64,000 bases of DNA from Lineus longissimus (GCF_910592395.1 NC_088323.1:9176001-9240000), one strand, 5' to 3'; shown: positions 1 through 11,840, counted from the stretch's first letter. The notes: generated by a model not told the origin, from the sequence alone. Program-made: numbers and translations.

Positions 1-841
1 TACACTCTTCAGTTTACTCTCCTTTCTCCTGTTGCGTTTACGTTTTGGCACGGTAAAGTCGTTGGGACCAACCTCGTCGGGAATGGGGTCCTCAGAAGAT
101 TCCTCAGAAGATTCCTCAGAAGAGGAATCTTCGCAAGTCTCCACTGGTAGACCAGGGACAGTAGAGACAATATCAGTAACCTCCTCGTCCACATCTGCAG
201 GATTGTGGTTGCTATCTTGGAGCTCCTGCTCTAAACGCCTATTGTCTTCTCTCAAGTTTCTGGCCTCAACATCCGGCTGACCGACTCTCTGTTTTAAGTC
301 TGTTAGTTCCGATATCAAGTCCGCAAGTTGGATAACGGGCTGTTCCTCAGAAACGCAGACCGTTTGCCCTTTGTAGATCTTATCAAGATCCTTAGAGGGT
401 AACTGGTTCACCACGCTGTAACCCAGATGAAATATATCCTCAACAAGTTTATGTTTCACCTGCCTATTTATGAGCCGTTTTTCCTTAAGTTGCGGAAAAA
501 GGCCAATACAGGCCGTACACAGCACTTTCCGAATCTCCGTCAGTGTTCAGTTCTAGTGTAGTCAAAGCCTCCCGTACGGAATTCTGGTTATATTGAAACG
601 TAGTCGCGATAGACTGAATGCACACATCAACAAAGTCAGCACTGTCCTTTAGCTTCAACAGCTCCGAGAGATCTAGCGGCTTCTTCTTATTGGCCCCCGT
701 CACTGACCTTCCATACTCAGGGAAGCGGGACTTATTGCACTTCGCACACAGCCATAGGTCGCACAACCTCCATTCGATCGGCCCCTTGTCCTCGTCCTCG
801 TGAGGACAAGGCCCATTCGGTAATCCTGCACACACCTTCAT
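1..841 (-). pseudogene. LINE-type ORF1 fragment, zinc-finger N-terminus, frameshifted, runs off window
   Basis: An ATG at 841 opens a 118-codon frame. It starts with a Cys/His-rich module (CAGLPNGPCPHE, then a second pair CAKC) that resembles the small zinc-binding domains at the N-terminus of some invertebrate LINE ORF1 proteins. Near position 525 the frame shifts. The alternative minus-strand frame (beginning around CTACIGLFPQLKEK) stays open to base 1, giving a charged, probably coiled-coil stretch, then an acidic Ser/Glu run (about 95-135) and a basic tail (KRKRNRRK). Seen directly: the two open frames and their join. Inferred: one broken protein. Assignment to a LINE is by resemblance only; a host gene with an unrecognised intron is the alternative. 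The product continues beyond the left edge. Confidence 0.5.
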
Positions 842-1887
842 ACTGTTAACTAGGTGTGACGCACAATACTAATATGAAGTGTCTATAGTCAATGTATAGG
901 ACCCTACAGTGCAGAGTGTGTATATTACCTGTACACTCAGTGCATAGCACAGGCAAATGTCCGACAAGTTTTTAGTCACTTCAAAAGTTCGTTAATTTCC
1001 CTCGATACCGTATCTATCCTTACTCCTCGTTAGTTTATTACCACGCTGTCACGTTCCGATTCGTTAAACTTGCACTAAAATTTAATTTTGCCCTTTGAAA
1101 TTGCATAAAAAGTTGATTTTGAACGGAGTAGAATGACCGATATGTTTTACTTATACCTTAATTTCTATTAAGGCGTTGAAAAAGGCATTGTGTCCGTGTT
1201 GTTGTAACCTTGCGACAGTACCGTGTTTAATGAAAGTAGCCCGTTGCGACGGGAAACAATTAGCGCTGGCTATTGTCGATTGCAATAAAATTAGTTATCG
1301 GGAGAATTCGCCATTATGTTTTCTGCCGTATGACCTTGGGCCTTTCTTGTAAACATCCACTCGCTGTATCGAGTTGACTTGATTCTGTGATTGGGCACTG
1401 ACCCTGAACGTGTTGTCGTAACCGGCCGGATGGGGACCAAGGTGGAAACAGTCCATTCGAGCGACATCTCATGATTTACATATTTTGACGCATAAATGAT
1501 AATTGTCAATCGACATGATTACGAATTACCGTAAATATAATTCTGATTATTTTTATCTTGGTTTCGACCATTCTTGTAGAGAACGGTGTTTGGTCGAAAT
1601 ACTTGTTACTTTGTTGTTACAAAAAAATTATCTGAAAATTATTACTACAGCCACCGCTAATTTTGAGAGGGCAGGTCACATTATGTCTTCTAAGTGTTTC
1701 GATATCGATTCTCCATTCCGGTTCCATCATCTGTTTCTTCCATCAGCTTAAAGCGGCGCCCAGTAACTCGTATAGGGAGGCGCATTAATGATGTGTCACC
1801 TGACTAACTGCTTGTAATGAACAACCCATTATGAATCACACCAGGTGCAAGGAAACATCGCAAGAAATACCATCACAAATGATTGTC
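842..1887. other. Unannotated AT-rich sequence
   Basis: Only short open frames without recognisable domains occur here. I see no repeats, hairpins or splice-linked exons I would defend. Confidence 0.5.
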
Positions 1888-2314
1888 TTAAAGGGACTCT
1901 ATATTTAGCCGCTAGGTTGTGACTAAACTTACGCAGAGCTTCCAACAGGGGTCTCTTCCATCTCGTAGTATGTCAAAATGATTCACGCTTGCACGAGGAA
2001 TGTATTAAGTTCTGAATCAAACATGACTCAGCGCCCTTACTGTGCATATTAGTCACTTGAAGATGGCCAATTCGAATCCCCTGCTCCTGCCTATAGTCCC
2101 CCTTAAATTGACAGGCAATGAACACAAATCATGTCCAACAATAATCAGCATGTTAAAGGGGACTATAGGCGGGCGCTATGTGCACCAAATTTGAGTCTCC
2201 AGGTGACTTCTTTGCGCAGTAGAGTATTGGAGTTATTTGATTCAGCGATAATGTACTGTTCAATGTAATTTAATACGACATACTTTGATCCTGATAGTCT
2301 CCAGTCCCTTTTAA
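1888..2314. repeat. Pair of small TTAA-flanked MITE-like units
   Basis: Four related termini occur in alternating orientation. TTAAAGGGACTCTATA begins at 1888 and CCTATAGTCCCCCTTAA ends at 2106. TTAAAGGGGACTATAGG begins at 2153 and AGTCCCTTTTAA ends at 2314. This is what two short elements with similar inverted ends and TTAA target sites, set about 50 bp apart, would look like. The arms at 2085-2106 and 2153-2177 are also inverted repeats of each other. There is no coding capacity. Classification to a superfamily is not possible from ends this short. Confidence 0.35.
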
Positions 2315-3001
2315 AGAAGTTGGCCCTCTGCAGAAACACTGAGACAAGGAAAAAGATTTGAACGGCCTGGTCAAATATCGCAGAACCAAAGATATTGAAG
2401 GGTTATTGATGCGTCTTTGGTGATATCGAGAATAAATAATCGGGCTAAACATACCCTTATTTCATTCTTAGCGATATCATACATTTTTGGTACTGTCTGT
2501 GTTTGCAAGTGTCATTACACCACTTTCTTCTTGTAGTCGCGTGTTCGGGCCACTTTCGTTAAGATATCCATCGCTCTTAGACACCATTATCTCTATAAAA
2601 TCTAGGAAGCACCGCGTAAAACACGCCAGGGAGTCACAAAGTCAAAGGCAGTTGCGTGCAAGCAACAAACCATTGCTTTCAACCTATCCCTAAAATCTGC
2701 TAAAAACCCAATGAAAACAATTACTAACAAAACAGTCGCCTATTGATATAAGCGACATTTGATACACACAACAGACGCGTAATATTGCAAGTTCTCAACC
2801 AAACCCAAGATGGCGGCCGAGATAAAATCCGATGTTTACAATTATTATCATCTGCAGTGAAAGGAATCATTATCTTTTTTGATGAGGTTCGGACTTATCG
2901 AATTTCTCGGCGAGAATAGTTGGTATGAAGTAGAAAGCTTTGGCGAGATTACGAGGAAAAAAATTCTGATCACGTGATGGCAAATCGTCTGCGCGTATGA
3001 A
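2315..3001. other. Unannotated intergenic sequence
   Basis: Short open frames only. No domain, repeat or splice pattern was recognised. Confidence 0.4.
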
Positions 3002-3722
3002 AATAGGGAGTTTCCGCATCGCTTACGATTACGATTACGATTACGATTACGATTTCAAAGTCGTAATCGTAATACTCTCAAAACCGGCATGAACCAGAAA
3101 TTTTGTTTCCGCATTCACACCAACGACTTGGTGTACTGTAGTATAGGCCCTATACTCTGCTCTCATGCTCTGGGTGCACTTTTCTCGGCGCTAAAACATG
3201 ATCAAAATCGCCGTTGATCACATTAAATGCAGTTCCTATGTTTGGCAGATATGTTCTAAAGTATTCTTCAATGAATATTTCACCTTGAATTTGATATGTG
3301 GTGTGGAAAGTAGGCTTTTCGCTAATTCATGTTATCGTTTTTCGGCTTACGAAGATCAGCCGGAATCCTCGTTAGAACGAGTGCACCCAGAGCATGAGAG
3401 CAGAGTATAGGGCCTATACTACAGTACACCAAGTCGTTGGTGTGAATGCGGAAACAAAATTTCTGGTTCATGCCGGTGTAATGTTTTTGAGTGTTTCTAT
3501 TTTGAGTGTTTCCCCTCATTGTTTGGGAACGCTAAAAGATAGATTGACAAGTTTTTCTGTGTTTCCCCCTATTGAAAAGTCATGGTCTCTCTAGCTGCCT
3601 ATTGTTTGGAAACACTGACACATGGGAAACAACCACAGATGTTACACCGGTTTTGAGAGTATTACGATTACGACTTTGAAATCGTAATCGTAATCGTAAT
3701 CGTAAGCGGAAATTCCCTATTA
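3002..3722. mobile_element. Foldback element with ATTACG-repeat arms
   Basis: The left arm (about 3002-3179) is nearly the reverse complement of the right arm (about 3381-3722). Both arms begin with AATAGGGARTTTCCGC, followed by a run of the hexamer ATTACG, a unique stretch, and an inner end at GTGCACCCAGAGCATGAGAG. The loop is about 3180-3380. The right arm is longer because a 170-bp sequence has been inserted (see 3477-3646). No transposase is present, so this is a non-autonomous foldback or MITE-like element. A clear target-site duplication was not found; CGTAT near both ends is only suggestive. Confidence 0.8.
3477..3646. mobile_element. 170-bp insertion nested in the foldback right arm
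   Basis: The left arm of the surrounding foldback reads straight through this point, so it acts as the empty site. The inserted sequence starts TGTAATG and ends GATGTTACA, a 5-bp TGTAA inverted terminus. It is flanked by CCGG at 3473-3476 and 3647-3650, whereas the intact arm has a single CCGG. It contains several TGTTTCC-type motifs and no ORF. This is most simply a small non-autonomous transposon with a 4-bp target duplication. Confidence 0.65.
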
Positions 3723-3999
3723 TCGTATTGATCTTTATGGTGCGCGGATACGATCATAAGTCTAGTTCCCATATCGGTTATCAAAGTTTCCATGTCGGCG
3801 TGTGGTGGTTCCGACGTGGGCGCAGTGCGACGGAGGTTAATGTTCGGTAAAAATCGGAAAAATTTGAAGCGACCAATGAAAAATCTTCTCTCATAAACTG
3901 TTTGGCTTCACATTTCACCACCATTTTTCAAAATCCGACAAGCTTCATAATATTTCAACTTGAGATCCCTGACGCTTCATTTATTCACTGATTAGAATC

Positions 4000-6900
4000 A
4001 TGCAGGTGTATGGTTTTATATTTTTGTTCCTTCTGTCCGCAAGTTTTGTGGTCGCCGTGTTTGCTCCTCCTCCTGAAGATAGACTTACGTACAGCAATTT
4101 CCTGCACACTTGTATGAATACAGTGTTGGATGTACAACGGTGCATAGCTCAAGAAGACGAAGATGATTCGGATGTAGATTTGGCTGTGGAAAGGCTGGAA
4201 GCTGTGCAGAGGAACATTCTTCGTGTTGCATATGAATGGGATGAATGCCAGCCATTAAGTAACCTTATCCAATCCATGATTACTGCCCTTCGGAACGAAC
4301 ATCAACATCAGGCCCAGAGTCAGAGACAGGGTCAGGGACAGCCGGGTGGTGGTGGTGGTGGTGCCACTGCCGCCACTGCCAGTAGTGGCACAGACACACC
4401 CAGTTTGCTCAGGTATGTTTGCTTCTTTGTCAGGATATTATTTTTTCTATATAGTTCCTATTTCTAAAACCAGGCGACACCACCAGTCCGCCCGTAATGC
4501 TTCATACATGCAGAAGCATTACAGCCGGACTGGTGGTGTCGCCTGGCATTAGAAATCGGAACTAGATTAAACTGGACCAAAAATTATTAGATGTGAACGA
4601 ATGGCCAAGCCCTTTAAACAGTAAATGTACTGCAGCCATCCTTGATTTCACTATAAAGTCATATTTATACAATAGGCATAGCTAGCTAGGCTATAGGCCT
4701 AGGGCTACATTATGTTAGATACCGTATCCGGTCGTTTCACTCCATAACTTTTCACCCCCAGTCGTTTCGCTCCAAATAGCAGTACATGTATGTTCGCCTA
4801 CTCATTGGGTAATTTCGCCTCCTTGGACTTGGGGTGGTTTTGCGTCAGGAAACTGACCAAAGAGTTGATTATCAAATTTTTTATGATGTATCATCATGTC
4901 CTGTCAACGTCATTTAAATTTAAGTTCTCAACGCGCTCTTTAAGTGCATCTCCATGTCCTCTGAACTCGAGAAATACCGGGCGCTGCATTGGGGCGAAAC
5001 GACTGCGGGCGAAAAAGCCATGGAGCGAAACGACCACAATTCGTTAAATACATTAGATACAGCACCAGGTATGATGCATGTAGACCCCCTACAAGCTGTT
5101 AGCATACCCTTGTAGTTGAGGTATTCAGTCCCTGATGAAATCTAAATCCCCACTTTGGCACTTGCACTGTGACTGTGTCAACACCATTTTTAACCCTTTT
5201 CTATCCTACCTGCTTACATGTACATGTACATGACCATATAGCTGTCTATGAAAACATCCATATGTAGTATCCCATTTGCAAAACTTGTTTATTCTTCTTT
5301 TCCAAAGGAGGCAGATGAGTGGCTTTCACCCTCCACGTGTTAGAAATGGACGAATGGGACCTCCAGTTTACGACATTTCCCAATCACAACTTGAACACCT
5401 TTTTGACCTCGACTTCACTGTCCCCAGGATTGCTGCAATGTTGCATGTATCTGTCGCAACAGTTCGTCGAAGATTAAGGTATGTACATACTGAACGTGTA
5501 TCAACAAGTTCATAAAATAAAATACATACTATGTACCAAAAATTGTATACTATAATGCATGAATTGAAATGGTACCAGTACCACATTAATGTCTAGGCAT
5601 GTAGCATATGTTGTTTGTATTCTTATCTGTATCCGTTAAACAGTGGAAAGTTGCTAAAAGATAAGGCTTGAACATTTAACATGAAAAAGGTTTTAAAAAA
5701 GATCCCCTCTCAAAATTATTGGCTTATTGCTGTACTTGTTAACCCTTTCGCTGTGGCAGCCATCTGACAGCCGGCACCACCACGCACTCTTAGTCAATAC
5801 TGCTAACAAACAAATTTGAGCAAAATTCAACTGAACGGTCAAAACCATTCAAAAGCGTCAACATCTGTACTATCGCGATCAGGATGAAATTAATTATTTT
5901 CTAAGTGTGATTTGAATGTTTAGAGAAAGTGCGTCTAGGTGCTTTTGAATTCACATCACTGTAGAGGGACATGACGTGCAGTGCACGCCATCCGCACGGG
6001 GCACTGCATGTGGCATGATGGTCCCCAGCATGTCACCCGCAGCGAAAGAGTAGTTAATAGGATTTTACCTGATACTCTACCCATGACGTATTTGTTTTTT
6101 GCAGGTTCTTTAATTTGTCATATAAAGATAGACGAACTCTTATTAGCGATGCAGAATTAGATGGAAGGGTCCAAAGCATATGTTCATCAAATCGGCGTCT
6201 TGGATATCGACTTGTTCGTGCAAGGCTTGTTGTGGATCGCATTTTCGTATCACGTCAACGGGTGAGAGATAGTCTTTTGAGGACAGATCCAACTTCAGTA
6301 GCTCTAAGGTGGAGTCAAACTATCAGGCGTAGGACATATCATGTTGCTGGCCCTAATTCTCTTTGGCACATAGATGGAAATCACAAGTTGATTAGGTGAG
6401 ATTCAAACATGAATGTATTGGTTCTAGACAGTCATGACTGTCACAAGATAAGTATTTTCAAAAAGCATTTAGGGATCATCTCAAAATGATGCCCCAAAAG
6501 ACAAAAGTATTTCGCTTGGGGGAGGGGGGTCCAGCTTCAGATGGCTTTCTTTTCGTCTTTTTTTTTTCATCTGTGGCATCAGTTTGATTAAAATCGGCAA
6601 ATTACAAGAAAACCCTACTAGGCTTCTTTATACACAACAGGCCAGCTGTTGTTTACTCAAGCCAGTCACGATACTCGATTAGAAGTCCGCGCCAGCCTGG
6701 ACCAATCAGATGCCCCCATACTTAGACGCCCTCACCTGGACACTTTCTCCAGAAGCAGTTATTATTTAAGCATATTTAATCAGACTGCTGTCTCTGCGTA
6801 GGAGTATGGGCTAGACAATGTTCATGAAGGCACTACACTCCCCCCGCAGCGGTTACCTCGCCCCTTTTCATATACATGTACCGTCGAGGGTGTTGATGAT

Positions 6901-8399
6901 GGACTGGGTTCAGAGTCTAGATGGCACATGTTTGTTGATACTTTACAGCCTCTTTTTTATGTCTTTGGAGAAGTAGTTCAGCGGGATAAATAATAAAAAT
7001 ACCAGTGATAGATACCACTAACCCGATAGTTTCTGCCAACTCCTTAAATTATTATTGTTTTATGAGTGTTTATGAGTGCATTGTGTCATTGATTGATGTT
7101 TTTACAGTATTGGCATTTCTGTACAACATGTTGATGTAGGCACAGAGAGTGACTCCGTTCATTTTTTCAAGGAATGAAAGCTTGATGCCAGACATCCAAT
7201 CTTTTCGTCTTTCGGAGGGGGGGGTCCAGAGAGAGACGAAATACGTCTTTTGGTGCATCAATGAATTTTGAGATGATCCCTTATATTTTGTGACAATAAA
7301 TGCATTGTTAATTTTGTGAATTGGAATTGGGTAGTTCACTTTGAATTGTATTCAATACAAACATTTGTGTGTGCATGAAAATTAAAAACCCCTTATGGAG
7401 CCACTTTTGAAGAAAAAATCTTAAACTACAGAATATAATTGTCTTATTATGCGGAGTTAGAACTGTAGTACCAAGTGGACCTATGAACTACATCCAAACT
7501 GTAAGTTTACTAAGTGAGGTGATATACTTTGTTTATTGTATTGCCCTTAATCACATCATGGTAATAATAATTCAATAATATCTCCATGATCACATTTATA
7601 CAACAACTGATCTTCTCTCTCTCTCTTCAGATGGGGCTTTGTAATACATGGAGGGATCGATGGATACAGTCGTTTAATGGTTTTTCTCTCCGTTGTTTGC
7701 AACAACAGGGCTGAATCTGTGATGACGGCATTTCAGGGTGCAACTGCTGAATACGGGGTACCATCTCGTGTTAGAGCTGATAGAGGGACAGAGAATAACG
7801 ATGTTGAACATTTCATGAACATTTTCAGAGGTCGTAATCGTGGTAGCATGATCAGGGGCAGATCAGTGCATAACCAGCGTATTGAACGTTTTTGGCGTGA
7901 CTTGTTACATGGATGCACTCATGTCTATTACGACTTGTTTCATTTCATGGAAGATGCCGGCATTTTGGATGTAAGTGACACTAATCATAGATGGGCATTG
8001 CAGTTTGTGTATAATCCCAGAATTCGAAGGAGTGTGGAAGAGTACAGGCAGCAATGGAATCATCATCAGCTGTCTACTGAGCGAGGCAGTACTCCAATAC
8101 AGCTGTATGTTGAGGGTCTATTCAACCTGTACGGGACGTCACGCCCTCATGTTGATGACATATTTTTTGCAAATGACAATATTCAGCTGAACAATATTGA
8201 ATCTTTTGGTATTGACTGGGAAGGTCCAACTCCTAATAGTACAGGTACAACTACTGTCAATGTTGTTGAGCCTGATGGCCCTCTTTCCGTGGAACGTTTA
8301 ACTGTTTTGCAGCAAACAATTTCACCATTGGGAGAGACGGTTGATGGACATGGCATGGATATATACCTAAATGTGTTGAATTTCATAAGTCAGTCTTGA
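4000..8399 (+). CDS. Integrase-core (rve/DDE) domain gene, 4 exons, 547 aa
   Basis: Exons 4000-4412, 5308-5478, 6105-6395 and 7631-8399 join in frame; all three introns are phase 2 and use GT-AG borders. Residues 1-22 are strongly hydrophobic. They are followed by a helical region and a Gln/Gly-rich linker, and then by a helix-turn-helix-like segment in exon 2 (VPRIAAMLHVSVATVRRRL). The conserved LWHIDGNHKLIRWGFVIHGG block spans exons 3 and 4. Candidate catalytic residues are D285 (HIDGNH), D342 (RADRGTEN) and E377 (HNQRIERFW), a D,D(34)E arrangement. This matches the integrase-core family found as intron-bearing single genes in many animals, related to retroviral-type and transposon integrases. 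The cellular role is unknown, and the hydrophobic start is odd for a nuclear enzyme. No frameshift or stop is seen. Confidence 0.85.
4452..4564. mobile_element. Near-perfect hairpin (MITE-like) in intron 1
   Basis: The sequence from TAGTTCC at 4452 to GGAACTA at 4564 folds on itself with arms of about 50 bp. CCAGGCGACACCACCAGTCC on the left is matched exactly by its complement on the right, with a short loop near ATACATGC. It lies 40 bp after the exon 1 donor site. No ORF is present, and a target duplication longer than TA is not visible. It could be a MITE or a structured intronic element. Confidence 0.7.
4723..5052. mobile_element. hAT-like MITE in intron 1
   Basis: Flanked by the 8-bp direct repeat TTAGATAC at 4715-4722 and 5053-5060. 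The ends carry imperfect inverted repeats built around GGTCGTTTCRCTCC, with a second internal copy (AGTCGTTTCGCTCC and its complement). An 8-bp duplication is typical of hAT transposons. No transposase is encoded, so it would be mobilised in trans. Confidence 0.6.
5743..6053. mobile_element. piggyBac-like MITE in intron 2
   Basis: Flanked by TTAA at 5739-5742 and 6054-6057. Terminal inverted repeats read CCCTTTCGCTGTGGC at the left, and CTACTCTTTCGCTGCGGG when the right end is reversed. TTAA targets with CCC-starting ends fit piggyBac-type non-autonomous elements; Kolobok elements also use TTAA, so the assignment is provisional. No ORF. Confidence 0.6.
6472..7280. mobile_element. PIF/Harbinger-like non-autonomous element in intron 3
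   Basis: Flanked by TTA at 6469-6471 and 7281-7283. The ends are inverted repeats of about 35 bp starting GGGATCATCTCAAAAT and continuing through CCAAAAGAC. A G-rich block with GGTCCAG follows on both sides. A 3-bp TTA duplication with GGG-type ends is the hallmark of PIF/Harbinger. The 809-bp element has no transposase frame. Confidence 0.65.
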
Positions 8400-9599
8400 A
8401 CGATGCAGCTGTCAGAGTAAGCAGAGGACCCCTGCCCCCCCCCCCCCTCCCCACCTGGCCAGGATTAAATTATAATTCTCCAGGGTCAGGGCGTTTGAAA
8501 TGATAATGTCTATTGCTTGCCACGTTTTCCACAAACTACATGTATTCATTTTTCAGTAGTTATTGTACATGTACTATAATTACCTATCTAATAAGTATTT
8601 TAGTACCGAGATATACCAGCACGCACATGTCACTTAACTAACCCATCATGATTCAGAGTACCAGTACTTCTTTGCAGGCTAGTTGATTATACCATTAGGT
8701 TAGACCCACACCATGAACATTTTTTATGAATTTGGTTTACTACTACATATATCTATCACTGAGAAACTACTTGTCAAAAAGCAGTTCCCTTTTTTTGGGA
8801 CACCTGATATAATATGTACCCCTTAAGAATCAACTCTTGGGCTCGCAAAATTTCTTGTTGTGCTAGTTGGGGGCAACGTGCAAAAATATACCAAAATTAG
8901 ATGGTGTGGAACTCCGTGGTTGAAACTGCAGAACTGACATGTGCAGTAAATAGGATGGTACATGTTACATCCCTACAAATATGTTATTACCCAAATAATC
9001 AGATTGTCAAATCCATCTCAAAATGTGCTCTTATTCACTTTTCTACCAGTTCATTTTGTGTTCTTCATGGTACTTGAATAAATTGTGTGATAATTTGTAT
9101 GTTATTTCAATCAGTTTTTGCTCCCTTTGTTCAATTTAATTCTTCTTTCAAATTGAGTTGCACTCTCAATTGAAAAAATGGAAAAAGGATGCATACAATA
9201 ACCCATTCCAAGCTTTGTAAACAAGTTTATTAGGGGATGAATCAACACCTTTAGCATAGGACGTCAGCAAGGATGTTGCCATACCAGTTGGTATCCATAA
9301 GATTTGTGATGTGAGGTGCATGCTGATTATTGGCCAATACTCATTATTGGATGAGGTTTACACATGTAATAACTTCTGCACCCTTGAGAATCAATACTAG
9401 TATCCCACATTGCTGATCATCTTGGTATCAATGTCTTGGTATGAGATGGTCTGCATCAAATAATAAGAGAAAAATGCCCTGCTACTCTTAATTATTACAA
9501 GGACCGATTTTGGTATTGTGCAAGCGCGCCAGATTGACCATGCCATATACCGCACAACCTCTTGGGCCTGCTGTTCCTAAGACACCTGTAAGAGAGGCG
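8400..9599. other. 3' flank of the integrase-core gene
   Basis: Non-coding AT-rich sequence with a short C run at 8437-8446. AATAAA at 9077-9082 is the best-placed polyadenylation signal, about 680 bp after the stop; nearer variants (ATTAAA around 8464) are also possible. No other gene is recognised. Confidence 0.4.
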
Positions 9600-10930
9600 T
9601 CCTTGTTAAATTAGAGGGGTTGAATTGAATGGAAACAACCACTTTGGGACCAAAACTACTGAGGGAGATGTCTGCTGTGACTGTACTGTCTTGCTCACCA
9701 TGTTGGCGAGACGGTGGATCTGCCTGGCCCGACGTAGTTTGGTTGTACATTTCTTGTCTTTCGCACCATTTTGGAAAGACAGTGAAAGTGCCAGACCTGT
9801 CCTTCCCCAACTTAGTTTGGTTGTGACTGTCCTGTCTCCAGCTCTCACAATGTTGACAAGATGGCGGGGGTGCCAGGTCCAACTCAGTTCAGAAACTGTC
9901 CTGTCTTTCTAACAATGTTCACCAGAGGCCCGACTCAGATCGGTTATAACAGTCCTGTCTCTCCCTGTTGACAAGAGGTCCAACTCAGTTCGGTGGTGAC
10001 AGTTCTGTCCTTCGCACACAATGTTGAGAAGAGGCCCGACCCAGCAGGTCGGTTGTGACAGTCTTGTCTTTCTCACCATGTTGACAAGAGGTCCGACTCA
10101 GTTGGGTGGTGACAGTTCTGTCTCTCTCACCGTGTTAACAAGAGGCCCGACTCAGTTTGGTTGTGACTGTCCTGTCTTTCTCACAGTGCAGATAAGATGG
10201 TGGATGTGCCAGGCTAGGCCCGACCCTGTTTTGTTGTAGCTGTCCTGTCTTTCGCACAGTGTTGATAAGATGGTGGAGGTGCCAGGCCCAACCCAGTTTG
10301 GTTGAGACTGTCATGTCTTTCTCACCATTTTGACAACAGATCCGACTTAGTTTGGTTGTGACCGTTCTGTCTCTCTCACCAAGTTGTCAAGATGGTGGAG
10401 GTGCCAGGCGTGTCAGGCCAGACTCAGTTTGGTCGTGACTGTCCTGTCTTTCTCACAATGTTGATAAGATGGTGGAGGTGCCAGCCCCGGTCCAGTTTGG
10501 TTGTGACTGTCTTGTCTTCTCACAGTATTGATAGGACGGTGGAGGTGCCTGGCATGCCAGGCCCGACCCTGTTACTGTCCTGTCTTTCTAACAATGTTGA
10601 TAAGATGGTGGAGGTGCCAGGCTAGGCCCGACCCTGTTTGGTTGTGACTGTCCTGTCTTTCGCAGTGTTGATAAGATGGTGGAGGTGCCAGGCTAGGCCC
10701 GACCCTGTCAGATTGTCACGTCTTTCTTGCCATGTTTGTATCAAGAATGTGGAGGTGCCAAGCCCAACTTTAATAGTTGTTAGACTGTTTGATTGCGACT
10801 GCCCCGTCTTTCTAACCATGTTAGCGAGATAGCAGAGGTGCCAGACCAGATTCAGGCTGGACTGTTTGGTTGCAACTGTCACGTCTTTCTGTCGATGTTA
10901 TAGCAAGGCCATGAAAGTGCCAGGCCCAAC
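9600..10930. repeat. Degenerate minisatellite, units of about 55-80 bp
   Basis: Roughly 17 units share the core TGTGACTGTCCTGTCTTTC, followed by CACAATGTTGATAAGATGG and GGAGGTGCCAGGCC. Cores start near 9676, 9825, 9996, 10053, 10110, 10162, 10236, 10303, 10356, 10434, 10502, 10575, 10643, 10795 and 10874. Two alternating unit types (an AAGAGGCCCGACTCAG form and an AAGATGGTGGAGGTGCC form) explain the uneven spacing. Open frames here are by-products of the repeat and should not be annotated as genes. Confidence 0.8.
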
Positions 10931-11284
10931 ACAACTGCCTCATGAGACATGCCAAACATCCCAACATTATTTATCTAATTCAAAGTTTCATTTGGAGTGG
11001 TTGACACAATGATATGCTCAGACTCGTTTCTCTCCAGGTTGATTTGGAATTAAAAAGCAACATAAAAGCAGTTTATGAAATGTATCTTATTGCTTATATA
11101 TACTAGTATCATACAGTGTCATGGAAGTCCCAGTTACATGTATCATTATTCAAAAGTTCACCAAATGACCAATTACAATATTCTAAACACATCATTATTA
11201 TGAATGAAATAGATTCAACCTCTGACGAATTGCTACAGCAAGGATGCAGCCTAGAAGTCTGTGATTGGATGAAACTCTTTACAT
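10931..11284. other. Unannotated spacer between tandem repeats
   Basis: Non-coding; no repeats or exon signals were recognised. Confidence 0.4.
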
Positions 11285-11735
11285 GATGTAGACAACAGTG
11301 ACATGATCATGTGCTTGGTAATGACATTTAAATGATAATTGGCTTGATAACATTACGGCTATCTGCTTCACTAACATGTATTTACAAGGATGGTGAATGA
11401 TATTTACATGGTAATTTAATTGATATACACGTATTGATAATAACATGGAAATTGACTCGACAACAATGACGTGGTGTACATGTAACTGATTTGATATATT
11501 GAGAATAACATGGCAACCTGCTTGACAACGATAATGTGCTTGACAATTGATATTTACATGGTAACTGGATTGATAATGAGAAAAACATGGCAATCTGCTC
11601 AATATTGCCGATGCCATTGACATGGTCATGTGCTTATTACATATGGTTATTACATGACTGTGTTCTTGACAATGATATATACATGGCAATTGTTTTGATG
11701 ATGATAATAACATGGCAATTAGATTCATACTGATT
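11285..11735. repeat. Diverged tandem repeat with ACATGG motifs
   Basis: Recurring TGATAATAACATGGCAAT and CTTGACAATGATATTTACATGG phrases appear at irregular spacing across the tract, consistent with a decayed minisatellite. The long minus-strand open frame through it is low-complexity and is rejected as a gene. Confidence 0.6.
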
Positions 11736-11840
11736 CGACATAACACGGTCGAGGTGAATCACAATACATGCCCTCGCATAGTAGAGGACACTAGAGATAC
11801 AACTGGTTCGGCAGTGAAAGGTAGGAAAAAAGATGGCATC

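Noticed and set aside
4346-4552. 68-codon frame overlapping exon 1
   Set aside because: Alternative frame of the GGT/GCC repeat in exon 1, then intron and hairpin sequence.
9577-9912. Several overlapping frames of 65-101 codons on both strands
   Set aside because: They lie in the minisatellite and repeat its unit in translation.
11279-11746. 155-codon minus-strand open frame
   Set aside because: It runs through a degenerate tandem repeat and is low-complexity (His/Tyr/Ser periodic), so it is a by-product of the repeat.
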